Part shown: one piece after another, positions 1 to 8,439 of the stretch | Numbering within the stretch: position 1 is the first letter of the stretch | Layout of the letters: the number at the start of each line of letters is the position of its first letter | Origin: Nitrosotalea sp. | GTDB taxonomy: Archaea > Thermoproteota > Nitrososphaeria > Nitrososphaerales > Nitrosopumilaceae | Length of the DNA: 33,953 nucleotides | Reading direction: 5' to 3' | Assembly: GCA_029850515.1 (NCBI GenBank) | Contig: JARCRW010000050.1 | Span: 1-33,953 of the forward strand | Program-made: the position numbers and the translations under genes | The notes under the pieces: model-generated | Told to the model about the DNA's origin: nothing | Database searches by the model: none | The model's input: the letters and a program-made list of their open reading frames with translations, nothing else

Positions 1-61
1 AAGTGTCACTTAAATTAATATTAGGATTTTTTATGTACTATTTTAAGAAGTTAAAACCATC

Positions 62-1279
62 TTGGGAAAGATAAAATTTCTACAGTGCAGAGAGTGTAAA
101 AAAGAATATGCCCCTACATTCAAGTATATCTGCGAAGACTGTTTTGGTCCTCTTGACGTACACTATGATTTTCCATCAGTAAACAAGAATACTTTTTCAA
201 ATCGTGAACATACTTACTGGAGGTATCATGAACTCTTACCAATTGAATCAAAATCTAACATAGTAAGTATTGGAGCTGGAATGACTCCATTGATCAAGGC
301 AGAAAAACTGGGTAAAGCACTAGGTCTGAATAATCTCTATGTAAAAAATGATTCAGTGAATCCAACTTTCTCCTTCAAAGATAGACCTGCAGGTGTAGCT
401 GTATCAAAAGCAAAAGAATTTGGTTTATCTGCTGTAGGATGTGCATCAACCGGAAATTTGGCATCAGCTACAGCAGCTCATGCGGCAAAAGGTGATTTTC
501 CATGCTACATATTTGCACCAAGTGATATCGAACATGCAAAAATAACACAAGCTCTCTCTTATGGAGCTAATTTTATCTCAGTTGATGGAACATATGATGA
601 TGCAAATAGAATTGCTGCACAAATAGGTGATAGCAAAGGAATAGGGATAGTTAACATAAACATGCGTTCTTACTATGTTGAAGGATCAAAAACACTAGCT
701 TATGAGGTAGCAGAGCAACTTGACTGGAAAGTGCCAGACCAACTTATTGTACCAGTTGGAAGTGGAGCAATGTTAAATGCCATTTGTAAGGGATTTGAAG
801 AACTTGAAAATGTCTCATTGATCAACCAAGTTTCTAACATGCACATGATTGCGGCCCAGCCTCATGGATGTGCACCAATTGTTGATGCCTTTAAGAAAAA
901 TCTTTCAGAAGTAACTCCTGTGGAAATTCCTGATACCATCGCAAAAAGTTTAGCCATAGGTGATCCTGGAGATGGCCGGTATGTATTACGACGTCTGAAA
1001 CAATACAATGGTTTTGCTGAAGAATCAAACAATAAGGAAATCTTGGATGCTATACTATTACTAGCTAGAACTGAAGGTATATTCACAGAACCCGCAGGAG
1101 GTGTCTCTGTAGCAGTATTGAAGAAAATGGTAGATGAAGGAAAGATTGACAAGAATGATTGTACTGTATGTTATGTTACAGGTAATGGACTAAAGACAAC
1201 AGAAGTCATGATGGAAGTACTAGCAAAACCTCAAGTAATGCAGGCTGATGTTGGAAAAATATTGGCATTGGTGAAATAG
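62..1279 (+). CDS. thrC: threonine synthase
   Basis: PLP enzyme that converts O-phosphohomoserine to threonine in the cytoplasm. The 405-residue protein starts with a zinc-ribbon-like section (C9, C12, C24, C27) and then has the fold-type II PLP core. The Schiff-base lysine is K106 in the FSFKDRPAG motif, followed by an ASTGNLASA phosphate-binding loop near residue 129. The length is normal for archaeal ThrC. The start is a TTG. The upstream AT-rich stretch has a TATA-like TATTTTAAG about 20 nt before it, so the mRNA may be nearly leaderless. The stop codon touches the start of the MoaD-E1 fusion gene, so the two are likely co-transcribed. Family assignment is firm; the exact start is not. 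Confidence 0.93.
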   Translation: MGKIKFLQCRECKKEYAPTFKYICEDCFGPLDVHYDFPSVNKNTFSNREHTYWRYHELLPIESKSNIVSIGAGMTPLIKAEKLGKALGLNNLYVKNDSVNPTFSFKDRPAGVAVSKAKEFGLSAVGCASTGNLASATAAHAAKGDFPCYIFAPSDIEHAKITQALSYGANFISVDGTYDDANRIAAQIGDSKGIGIVNINMRSYYVEGSKTLAYEVAEQLDWKVPDQLIVPVGSGAMLNAICKGFEELENVSLINQVSNMHMIAAQPHGCAPIVDAFKKNLSEVTPVEIPDTIAKSLAIGDPGDGRYVLRRLKQYNGFAEESNNKEILDAILLLARTEGIFTEPAGGVSVAVLKKMVDEGKIDKNDCTVCYVTGNGLKTTEVMMEVLAKPQVMQADVGKILALVK

Positions 1280-2596
1280 ATGGCTAATATCAAATTCACT
1301 ATTCCTTCTGTACTGAACAAAGGCGGTGGAGAAAAAAAAATAGACTTGGCAGCAATCACACTTTCTGAAGCATTTATCAAAATTTCAGAACAGCTAGGAG
1401 ATGAATTCAAAAGACGAGTTCTTAACCCAGACGGTTCCCCCCGATCACTTATCAACATATACGTAAACGGAAAAAACATGAAATTTTCGGGAGGTCTGGA
1501 AACAGTGCTAAATGATGGAGACGAGATTTATGTTTTGCCTGCAGTAGCAGGTGGTTCTGATCTCTCAAGTAAGGATCTTGAAAGATATTCAAGACAAGTA
1601 ATGCTAGAAGAGATCGGCTATGAAGGTCAGATCAAACTCAAAAAATCAAAAGTATGCGTTGTTGGAGTAGGTGGATTAGGTAATCCCATAGTGACTCGAT
1701 TGGTTGCCATGGGAATAGGGACGATAAGAATTGTAGATAGAGATGTAATAGAAATATCAAATCTGCATAGACAAACAATGTTTGATGAATCTGACGTAGG
1801 TCAGATCAAAGTTGAGGTTGCTGCAAAAAAGCTCAAAAAAATGAATTCAGATGTGATAATTGAGGCATTACCTGTTTCTGTAAATGACTATACTGCATTA
1901 GATGTAGTAGAAGGATGTGACGTTGTAATTGATGCACTTGACAGTGTTAACGCCAGATATTCTCTTAACAAGGCCTGCATAAAAAAAAACATTCCATTTG
2001 TGACAGGGGCGGCAGTGGGAGTTTCAGGACAGGTATTTACTATACTGCCACACAAAACCGCATGCTATCACTGTATATTTCCATCACTTGATGAAAATTC
2101 CATGCCTACATGTAGTACTGAAGGCGTTCATCCGTCAATACTTTCTATTGTTGGAGGAATTGAGGTTGCAGAAGCAGTAAAAATCATCATAGGAAGAACA
2201 CCCACTTTGGCAAACAAATTACTTTACATTGATCTTGATAATCTTGATTTCAATACTGCAGTTTTCAACAAAGTAGATGAATGTTCTGAATGTGGTTCGG
2301 GCAAACATGATGAATTGCCTTCTCAAGAACTCATTGTTGAAGAGTTATGTGGACGAAATAGGGGAAAGCGTACATTTTCTATCACCCCTACAACAATGAT
2401 TGAGATTGATGTTCCAAAAATAACAAGTGCTGCATCAGAAAAAGGCTTCAAAGTGCAAAACCAAGGTGAGCTAGGATTATCAATTTCTTCCAATGACATC
2501 TTTGTAAGTTTCTTAAAACGTGGTTCTGCTGTAATTGTTGGCGAAAAGGATGAAAATTCTGCCATTACATTATACAAAAAATTAGTTAAGGCATAA
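1280..2596 (+). CDS. MoaD/ThiS-like domain fused to E1-like (ThiF/MoeB/UbaA) adenylyltransferase
   Basis: E1-like enzymes adenylate the C-terminal Gly-Gly of small ubiquitin-like sulfur carriers for molybdopterin, thiamine or tRNA thiolation, or for protein modification. Here residues 1-92 are a beta-grasp MoaD/ThiS-like domain ending in VAGG (G91-G92). The chain continues straight into the E1 domain: RYSRQ near 102, ATP loop GVGGLG at 129-134, NLHRQ at 161-165, zinc cysteines C262/C265 and C335/C338, and the likely catalytic C278 in a TCSTEGV motif. About 80 residues follow; their last part faintly resembles a TBP-like repeat (weak). The ATG lies directly after the thrC stop. The carrier glycines are internal and unusable unless cleaved, so the domain may be regulatory or processed. 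An Ncs6/TtuA-type thiolase at 19.5-20.4 kb is a plausible downstream partner (inference). Confidence 0.88.
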   Translation: MANIKFTIPSVLNKGGGEKKIDLAAITLSEAFIKISEQLGDEFKRRVLNPDGSPRSLINIYVNGKNMKFSGGLETVLNDGDEIYVLPAVAGGSDLSSKDLERYSRQVMLEEIGYEGQIKLKKSKVCVVGVGGLGNPIVTRLVAMGIGTIRIVDRDVIEISNLHRQTMFDESDVGQIKVEVAAKKLKKMNSDVIIEALPVSVNDYTALDVVEGCDVVIDALDSVNARYSLNKACIKKNIPFVTGAAVGVSGQVFTILPHKTACYHCIFPSLDENSMPTCSTEGVHPSILSIVGGIEVAEAVKIIIGRTPTLANKLLYIDLDNLDFNTAVFNKVDECSECGSGKHDELPSQELIVEELCGRNRGKRTFSITPTTMIEIDVPKITSAASEKGFKVQNQGELGLSISSNDIFVSFLKRGSAVIVGEKDENSAITLYKKLVKA

Positions 2597-2612
2597 CAAT
2601 TTTTTCGAAAAT

Positions 2613-3635
2613 CTATATTTCCTTTATTGTTTGAACTAGTTTCAAATAAGGATCCTCCATTGAGTCTAGAATAGTTCTTGCTCTTTGTTTATTTGTTTTA
2701 CTACCATTTACCATTTTTTTGATCAAGGTTAAAATTTTCTTTGGATTCGTTTCTCTTTTTACAAGTCTTACTCGTACCAGATATTTCTCGATATAATTTG
2801 GTACTGCATCATATGATATGGTGGGAATTCCCATCAATGCAGATTCTGCAGTCATAGTACCCCCTGAACCAATGAAAAGATCTGTAATGCTAAGGAGTGA
2901 TTTGCCATCTACAACCTTGTCCATTATGATGACCTTTTTACCAAATTTCTCTTCCAGTCTTTTCTTTTGTATTGCATATCTTGCCAAGACTATGATATTG
3001 TAGGGATTGTTTTCCTTACTCGTTTCACGAATTATGTTGTCACTTACAGTCTTCCCCAGAATATATGCAGCCTCTGACTCTTCTGGTCTGATCACAATTG
3101 TCTTTTTAGTTTTGTCAACCTTTATTCTTCTAATTCTTGATCTTTCTCTTACTATTACAGATGCATCAATGGCCTTGTACTGGATGATATCTTTTTTTGA
3201 AATTCCATATCTGACAAACTCATTCTTGGGTATAACCCAAGGGATGAGCAGTTTCTGTACTAAGGGTAATGCAAGTCTCATTACTGCCTCGGCATGGGGA
3301 GAATCTGAAAATGCTACATGTTTGATTCCTATTCCGTAGGAAATTCTCGCAGCTTCGGGGGAACAGAAACTAATGGTCAAATCAGGTGAGAACTTTATTA
3401 TCTCATCTAAAAGATGGTTCATTCTCTGTATGCTTGAGTAAAGTTTTCCCTCTTTGGTAGAGCCCCCATGTTTTCCAACTAACTTGAGATCTACATTTTT
3501 TATCTTGGATAATTCTACAACTTCGCGATAATTTCGTGAAGTACATAGTATTTTGTGATTTTTACTCAATTTACTTACCATTGGAGCAAAGAAAAGCAGC
3601 TGTTTAGGCGTAAGAATGTCAAACCAGATTTTCAA
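2613..3635 (-). CDS. DUF354 family protein (glycosyltransferase-B-like fold)
   Basis: This 340-residue protein matches the archaeal DUF354 family, which resembles UDP-GlcNAc 2-epimerase/GT-B glycosyltransferases; no reaction is assigned. Visible landmarks are the N-terminal IWFDILTPKQ, a central HVAFSDSPHAEA segment, and a C-terminal nucleotide-sugar-site-like stretch FIGSGGTMTAESALMGIPTI. No signal peptide or membrane segment is seen, so it is probably cytoplasmic or peripheral and may act in surface glycan or lipid synthesis (inference). The start is TTG. It converges on the MoaD-E1 gene with 16 nt between the stops and diverges from the beta-propeller gene. Confidence 0.8.
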   Translation of the reverse strand: MKIWFDILTPKQLLFFAPMVSKLSKNHKILCTSRNYREVVELSKIKNVDLKLVGKHGGSTKEGKLYSSIQRMNHLLDEIIKFSPDLTISFCSPEAARISYGIGIKHVAFSDSPHAEAVMRLALPLVQKLLIPWVIPKNEFVRYGISKKDIIQYKAIDASVIVRERSRIRRIKVDKTKKTIVIRPEESEAAYILGKTVSDNIIRETSKENNPYNIIVLARYAIQKKRLEEKFGKKVIIMDKVVDGKSLLSITDLFIGSGGTMTAESALMGIPTISYDAVPNYIEKYLVRVRLVKRETNPKKILTLIKKMVNGSKTNKQRARTILDSMEDPYLKLVQTIKEI

Positions 3636-3831
3636 ACATTTCTGGTATGGTCTGAGGGTGGAAAAAGTTTTACTTATAGCCTTTTTCGGTCCTAGCCCAT
3701 TAAATCACGGTCTGTCTGTAGCTTCTCGAAGATTTTGTGATGTGGGTTCTAAACTGTGCAGGATCAGACGAGGAAAAAGTTCACAGTATTATGGAGGTGT
3801 TTTTAAATCGTCAAACTTGAGTTATAGAACA

Positions 3832-3842
3832 TTTTTATAATG
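3832..3842 (+). promoter_or_regulatory. TATA-like box for the beta-propeller gene
   Basis: The stretch TTTTTATAATG is centred about 26 nt before the TTG start at 3863, the distance expected between an archaeal TATA box and a leaderless transcript start. This supports the TTG as the real start. The rest of the 227-nt gap (3636-3862) has no convincing gene. Confidence 0.5.
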
Positions 3843-3862
3843 TTTTTTTTTCAAGAAAAGAG

Positions 3863-5839
3863 TTGAAATCGATTTTAACTTTTGTTTTACTCTTTTCCGT
3901 GGTAGTACTGTCTGCTGGAACATTTTCTGGTTTATTGTATGATCAAAATGCTTTTGCATCTTCCCCACCAGTTGTATCAGTTACATCACCTACCAACGAT
4001 GCCACAGTATCATCAAGTACTGTAACAATAACAGGTACTGCATCATCTTCGTCCTCTACTATATCAAGTGTTCAAATATCAATTGATGGCTCATCATATG
4101 TGCCAGTAACAGGGACAACAAGTTGGTCCTATACTGCAAACGGACTTGCAGCTGGGATACACTCCATTACTGCCAAAGCAACAGATAGCCAAGGATTGAT
4201 TGGATACAGTACAAACATTGTAGCAGGTACTCCAATCAGTGTAGGTGCTGCCCAAGAACTTGTCTTTGATCCTGCAAACGGAAACATCTATGAAGCAAAC
4301 TATGCCAATACTAATACAATATCAGTAATTAGTGGCACAACTAATACCATCATTGCCACAATACCTGATGCAGGCGGTCCCACTGGTATTGCATATGACT
4401 CCATAAATGGAAATATTTACGCTGCAAACTATGACTCAGGTACAGTTACTGTGATAAATACTGCAACCAACACTGTAGCAGGTTCACCAATCCCAGTAGG
4501 CAACAATCCCTTTGGAGTGGCCTTTGTACCAACAAACGACAAGATCTATGTTTCCAACACAGGTAGCAACACAGTCTCTGTGATAGATCCTACAACTAAC
4601 ACTGTTACAGCTACTATCTCAACCGGTAATCATCCACAAGACTTTACATTTGACCCGACAAATGGCAACCTCTATGTGACAATACAGGGTTCCAACACCG
4701 TTTCTGTGATTAATCCATCAACTAACACTGTTACAGCTACTATTCCAGTCGGTAGTGGACCAAGAGGTTCAGTATATGATTCTACAAATGGAGAAATATA
4801 TCTTGCAAACTCTGGAAGTAATACCGTCTCTGTCATTGATCCTACCACCAATACAGTAACCTCTACAATCACTTTAGGAGGAAACGCTCCCACAGGTGTA
4901 ACATTTGATCCTACAAACGGATACATCTATGTGGCAAATCAGGGTGTCAATCAAATATCGGTAATAGACTCTGCAACCAATACTGTTCTCAATCCAATCA
5001 CACTTCCAAGTGGCAATTCATACTATATCATATTTGATCCGGTAAACTCTGATATCTATACAAGTAGCGGTAGTAACATTGTAACTATCCAAACACAGAC
5101 AGATTTTACAGTAACCCAGCTAACCACCACTACCACACTAACCTCATCACAAAACCCATCCACATTTGGTCAGTCAGTCACCATTACAGCAGCAGTCTCA
5201 CCAAACACTGCAACTGGAACTGTAACATTTACAGTTGATGGCACACCACAAACTCCAGTCGCAGTATCATCAGGACAGGCTACCTTCAGCTCATCCTCAC
5301 TATCAGTAGGCACTCATACTATAACAGCAGCATATTCTGGAGATGCAAATGATCTATCCAGTACATCGTCTACATTGACACAGGTTGTAAACCCGATTAG
5401 TTTTTCATCATTGACAGCCAAGGTACACATAGAAGACAACTATACGCACTTTGAGCTAAAGTCCAAATTCACTTTGGGTACTGGAAGTTCTGGAATCAAT
5501 CCTGTAACAGACAATGTATCACTACAGGTTGGAACATTCTCTACAACAATTCCAGCAGGCTCTTTCAAGCACGATGACAAGCAATACAAGTTTGAAGGTG
5601 TCATAAACGGAGTACATATAGAAACCAGCATCAAGTCCCTTGGTAGCAATACATTTGAGCTCAAGGCAGAGGCAGAGCATGCAAATATGACAGGAACTGT
5701 CAATCCTGTGCCAGTACAGATTACAATAGGAAACAATTCTGGCACGACCACGGTTAATGCCAAGATAGACGTAGATCATGATACAAAACATGATAACAAT
5801 TCAGGGCACGATCACAGTACAGAACACGACAACAAATAA
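3863..5839 (+). CDS. secreted YVTN-type seven-bladed beta-propeller with Ig-like domains and His/Asp-rich tail
   Basis: A 658-residue predicted exported protein. Residues 1-32 form a signal peptide (hydrophobic core, likely cleavage after AFA). Residues about 34-115 are an Ig-like domain starting PVVSVTSPTNDATV. Residues about 122-413 hold seven repeats of roughly 42 residues with the pattern G-x2-P-x-G-x-x-x-DP-x-N-G-x-IYVAN-x-GSNTVSVID-x-x-TNTV, a YVTN/NHL-like propeller. A bacterial-type Ig-like domain follows (about 416-508), then a beta-rich domain (510-640) and a tail rich in His, Asp and Asn (641-658). No C-terminal membrane anchor is visible. The low-complexity Thr/Ser-rich sequence fits a cell-surface protein. 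Function is unknown: adhesion, ligand binding or metal capture by the tail are guesses. It has its own TATA box and starts with TTG. Confidence 0.85.
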   Translation: MKSILTFVLLFSVVVLSAGTFSGLLYDQNAFASSPPVVSVTSPTNDATVSSSTVTITGTASSSSSTISSVQISIDGSSYVPVTGTTSWSYTANGLAAGIHSITAKATDSQGLIGYSTNIVAGTPISVGAAQELVFDPANGNIYEANYANTNTISVISGTTNTIIATIPDAGGPTGIAYDSINGNIYAANYDSGTVTVINTATNTVAGSPIPVGNNPFGVAFVPTNDKIYVSNTGSNTVSVIDPTTNTVTATISTGNHPQDFTFDPTNGNLYVTIQGSNTVSVINPSTNTVTATIPVGSGPRGSVYDSTNGEIYLANSGSNTVSVIDPTTNTVTSTITLGGNAPTGVTFDPTNGYIYVANQGVNQISVIDSATNTVLNPITLPSGNSYYIIFDPVNSDIYTSSGSNIVTIQTQTDFTVTQLTTTTTLTSSQNPSTFGQSVTITAAVSPNTATGTVTFTVDGTPQTPVAVSSGQATFSSSSLSVGTHTITAAYSGDANDLSSTSSTLTQVVNPISFSSLTAKVHIEDNYTHFELKSKFTLGTGSSGINPVTDNVSLQVGTFSTTIPAGSFKHDDKQYKFEGVINGVHIETSIKSLGSNTFELKAEAEHANMTGTVNPVPVQITIGNNSGTTTVNAKIDVDHDTKHDNNSGHDHSTEHDNK

Positions 5840-5948
5840 AACGGATAACACACCTACGCCACTTTGATTCTAGGCAATTGTCAACTGCAAAGAATTAGCA
5901 GCTTAATGCGTTTATCAACCTCTATTGATATTGTGGAATTCGATATTG

Positions 5949-5983
5949 ACCCTGATATTCGTGGTAGGGAAAGTTTCTCTTAG
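5949..5983 (+). repeat. 35-nt direct repeat, copy 1
   Basis: Begins ACCCTGATA and ends AAAGTTTCTCTTAG. It matches 29 of 35 positions of the copy at 6646-6680 in the same orientation. The two copies bracket the GC-rich DUF1801 gene. No gene starts on the + strand at the promoter distance from this copy, whereas copy 2 sits just before the dehydrogenase-like gene. This may be a duplicated promoter region left by an insertion or rearrangement (inference). Nothing else is seen in the 5840-6038 gap. Confidence 0.6.
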
Positions 5984-6038
5984 TGGTATTTTCAGGCTAG
6001 AAAGACTCAACACTATGCCCTTGTAATTTGCTCAATCC

Positions 6039-6473
6039 TCAATTCACTGCTTTCTTCATGAGCGCGACGATCTTCGCCTCTTCGGAGGCAGTCAACTTCT
6101 TCAACGCAAAGGCAGTCGGCCACATGGTGCCTTCATCGAGGTTCGCCTTATCGCTGAAGCCTAATGTCGCGTACCTCGCCTTGAACTTATGCGCTGCTTG
6201 GAAAAAACAGATTACCTTGTCGTCCTTTGCATACGCAGGCATCCCATACCAAGTTTTAGGTGAGAGGGCTGGTGCGCTGGCTTTGATAATAACATGAAGC
6301 CGCTTGGCCATAGTGCGATCCGGCTCAGGCATCTCAGCGATCTTCGTGAGCACAGCGCTTTCTCCGCTCGCCTTGTCCACATTCAGCTCTTGAATATGCT
6401 CCTTCATCGCAGCTATTTCTTCATCCGTCAATCCCTTGGCCTTCATGTCCTGCTTGATTGTCTTTTTAATCAT
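6039..6473 (-). CDS. DUF1801 (YdhG-like) protein, probably horizontally acquired
   Basis: A 144-residue protein. The stretch from about residue 56 ([36 protein letters not shown]) through [15 protein letters not shown] fits the DUF1801/YdhG fold, a small frataxin-like domain common in bacteria and without an established function. No signal peptide or membrane segment is present. The gene is visibly richer in G and C than its AT-rich neighbours (many GCG, CGC and GCC triplets), which suggests recent transfer, probably from a bacterium. It stands alone on the minus strand between two + strand genes and is bracketed by the 35-nt repeats. Family call is good; the donor is unknown. Confidence 0.78.
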   Translation of the reverse strand: MIKKTIKQDMKAKGLTDEEIAAMKEHIQELNVDKASGESAVLTKIAEMPEPDRTMAKRLHVIIKASAPALSPKTWYGMPAYAKDDKVICFFQAAHKFKARYATLGFSDKANLDEGTMWPTAFALKKLTASEEAKIVALMKKAVN

Positions 6474-6645
6474 TTTGACAATCCATTATAATTTTGTACT
6501 ATCTAAGGTTTGATGTAATTCTTTTTCCAAAATTATGAAATCTTTTTTGATACTGTTACCTTGTCGGTTGATCAATCGTGATTTCTGAACGTCAGCAACC
6601 AAAAACGTAACAAGACCCTATGTCTGTGGTGTTTGGCATTTTTTA

Positions 6646-6680
6646 ACCCTGATACCTATGGTAGGCAAAGTTTTTCTTAG
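6646..6680 (+). repeat. 35-nt direct repeat, copy 2, possible promoter of the dehydrogenase-like gene
   Basis: Begins ACCCTGATA and ends AAAGTTTTTCTTAG. It shares 29 of 35 positions with 5949-5983. Its T-rich end is centred about 29 nt before the TTG start at 6704, so it could carry the TATA-like element of that gene. Apart from this copy, the 6474-6703 gap shows nothing recognisable. Confidence 0.55.
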
Positions 6681-6703
6681 CCCGTACTCATAGTCCGGAT
6701 GGT

Positions 6704-7837
6704 TTGGTTGCAACAAAAATTGTTGTGTATGGCTTGAGCACAGAGGGATACTCCATTGCTTGCCAAATGGCGATGAAAGGAGCTGATGTTTTTATTGTTG
6801 ACGAATCTGCACATATGGCAATTTCTCTCAAGGCAGAGATTGCAAAGACATATCCTAATGTTACATCATTAAAAGAAGACGAGCCACTTTTGGGTGTTGA
6901 ACCCATAGATGTTGCCATATCTCACGCTGAATATCTTTTCTTTGCTCCTAGAATAAGAAAGACCGGACAAGAAGCAAAAATGGAAATCCATTCAAAATTC
7001 AAAGATGCTACATCGTCAATAAAGAAAGGTGGTTCAGTAATTTACAACCTTCCAACTGGTATAGGCGGAAATAACGAAACTATTTCTCTGCTTGAACATG
7101 TCTCTGGTCTTGAGATGGGCAAAAGCATATCATACTTTTATTATCCTCTTTCAAAAAATAATACTCCTGAAATTATTGGTTCATTTAATGCAAAAGACGA
7201 TGACAAGCTTGCCAAACTGTTGGAATCTGATAAAAAAGGAAAAAAGTTTGTATCTATATCTTCAGCTGAAATCTTACATGCAATTAAAATTCTTACTCAA
7301 TTTGCAAGTTTATCGAGTGTTCTGGAAGTTTCCAAGTTCGCACAGGATTCTCAGACAAGAAATGACCTTGTTCTTACTGAATATAATGATCTATTTCTTG
7401 ATGATATGACAAATGGACTATACGATTTAAGATCACTTGGTACATCTGTAGAAGGTGCAGGCACTATGATGTATCTGGTAAATGGAAGTATAAAGGGAAT
7501 CGAAGGTTATGTCAAGAGACTAATTGACGAAATTCGTTCAACGTTGAAAAAAAATGAACTAAAAGCAAGCAGAACCAAAGTGGTTTTGGTATGGACTCAG
7601 GACTCTTACGAGATGAGAGGAGACAAGGTAGATATGTTAAACTCTCTTGTTACAAAACTACGCGATTACATAGGTGATGTAGAGATACATCAAGGGCAAG
7701 AATTAGATATTTTCCATAGTGATAAGACCACAATCATAGTGGCATGCTCAAAATTCGATTATGAGAAGATTACTAAAAATGGAAAAGACTCTGATGTCAT
7801 CGTAATTAAAACAAATCCTCTTTGTGAGATATTATAA
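6704..7837 (+). CDS. nucleotide-sugar dehydrogenase-like protein, apparently lacking catalytic motifs
   Basis: A 377-residue protein laid out like UDP-sugar/GDP-mannose dehydrogenases: an N-terminal Rossmann-like strand-loop-helix (VVYGLSTEGYSIACQMA), a region resembling the family's SGLxxG segment (SGLEMGKSISYFYYPL), a helical centre, and a C-terminal domain (about 290-375) like the UDP-binding half. The dinucleotide loop reads GLSTEG, not GxGxxG, and I cannot find the GGxCFPKD-type motif with the catalytic cysteine. It may be an inactive scaffold or have changed chemistry. The TTG start is supported by the lack of an in-frame ATG near the family's N terminus. It lies 29 nt before grpE on the same strand. 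Family resemblance is moderate; function unknown. Confidence 0.6.
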   Translation: MVATKIVVYGLSTEGYSIACQMAMKGADVFIVDESAHMAISLKAEIAKTYPNVTSLKEDEPLLGVEPIDVAISHAEYLFFAPRIRKTGQEAKMEIHSKFKDATSSIKKGGSVIYNLPTGIGGNNETISLLEHVSGLEMGKSISYFYYPLSKNNTPEIIGSFNAKDDDKLAKLLESDKKGKKFVSISSAEILHAIKILTQFASLSSVLEVSKFAQDSQTRNDLVLTEYNDLFLDDMTNGLYDLRSLGTSVEGAGTMMYLVNGSIKGIEGYVKRLIDEIRSTLKKNELKASRTKVVLVWTQDSYEMRGDKVDMLNSLVTKLRDYIGDVEIHQGQELDIFHSDKTTIIVACSKFDYEKITKNGKDSDVIVIKTNPLCEIL

Positions 7838-7866
7838 TAAGGGTATGTTCTAAAAAATAATATAGC

Positions 7867-8439
7867 ATGTTTGACACATCTGATGCATCTCAAAATGATT
7901 TAACCGAAAACCAAGAATATCGTAACAACAAAGACGAAATGGAATCCTCCCAAGAACTTGAAACAATGAAAGTTCAACTAGAACAAGAAAAAGAAAAGGT
8001 CTCTTCTTATGAAAAAAAAATTCAATATCTGCTTGCAGATTTTGAAAATCTAAAGAAAAGATCAGATGTTGATATTCAGAATCGTGTCAACTCGATTACT
8101 GATGGTGTCATTCTCAAATTTCTTGGAATATATGATGATTTTGTACGTGCGGTAGATATTTTGTCAAAACAAGATGCAAATATTCAAGGTTTGGATGCTA
8201 TTTTGAAAAATATGGATACGTTTCTAGCCGAATTTGGGGTAAAATCGATTGAAGCGGTAGGCGAGATCTTTGATCCTAAATTGCATGAGGCAATATCTGT
8301 AAAAGAAGACTCAACATTGGATGATAACACCATCACTGCAGAATTCCGTAAAGGATATATTTTGAAAGAGAGAGTTATTAGACCAAGCTTAGTGGAGATA
8401 TCTAAGAGAAATATTAAAGAGATGAATGTAAATGGCTAA
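7867..8439 (+). CDS. grpE: nucleotide exchange factor GrpE
   Basis: Co-chaperone that releases ADP from DnaK. The 190-residue protein has an acidic, coiled-coil N-terminal half (residues about 20-75, ending in the typical [11 protein letters not shown]) and the C-terminal beta domain with [10 protein letters not shown] and a terminal [10 protein letters not shown] segment. It starts with ATG, and its end overlaps the dnaK start by 8 nt, so the two are translationally coupled. The set is of bacterial type, as in other mesophilic archaea. No CIRCE-like operator or HrcA gene is seen nearby. Confidence 0.95.
   Translation: MFDTSDASQNDLTENQEYRNNKDEMESSQELETMKVQLEQEKEKVSSYEKKIQYLLADFENLKKRSDVDIQNRVNSITDGVILKFLGIYDDFVRAVDILSKQDANIQGLDAILKNMDTFLAEFGVKSIEAVGEIFDPKLHEAISVKEDSTLDDNTITAEFRKGYILKERVIRPSLVEISKRNIKEMNVNG

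Noticed and set aside
3616-3840. 74-codon frame on the + strand before the beta-propeller gene
   Set aside because: It overlaps the 5' end of the DUF354 gene, has no recognisable domain, and its end contains the TATA box of the next gene.
4250-5100. Possible CRISPR or tandem DNA repeat from repeated TNTV-coding stretches
   Set aside because: The periodicity is about 126 nt, in frame and degenerate: these are protein repeats of the beta-propeller. No CRISPR array or cas gene is seen in the window.
6028-6491. Two + strand frames opposite the DUF1801 gene
   Set aside because: The minus-strand frame matches a known family over its whole length; the + frames are by-products of its higher GC.
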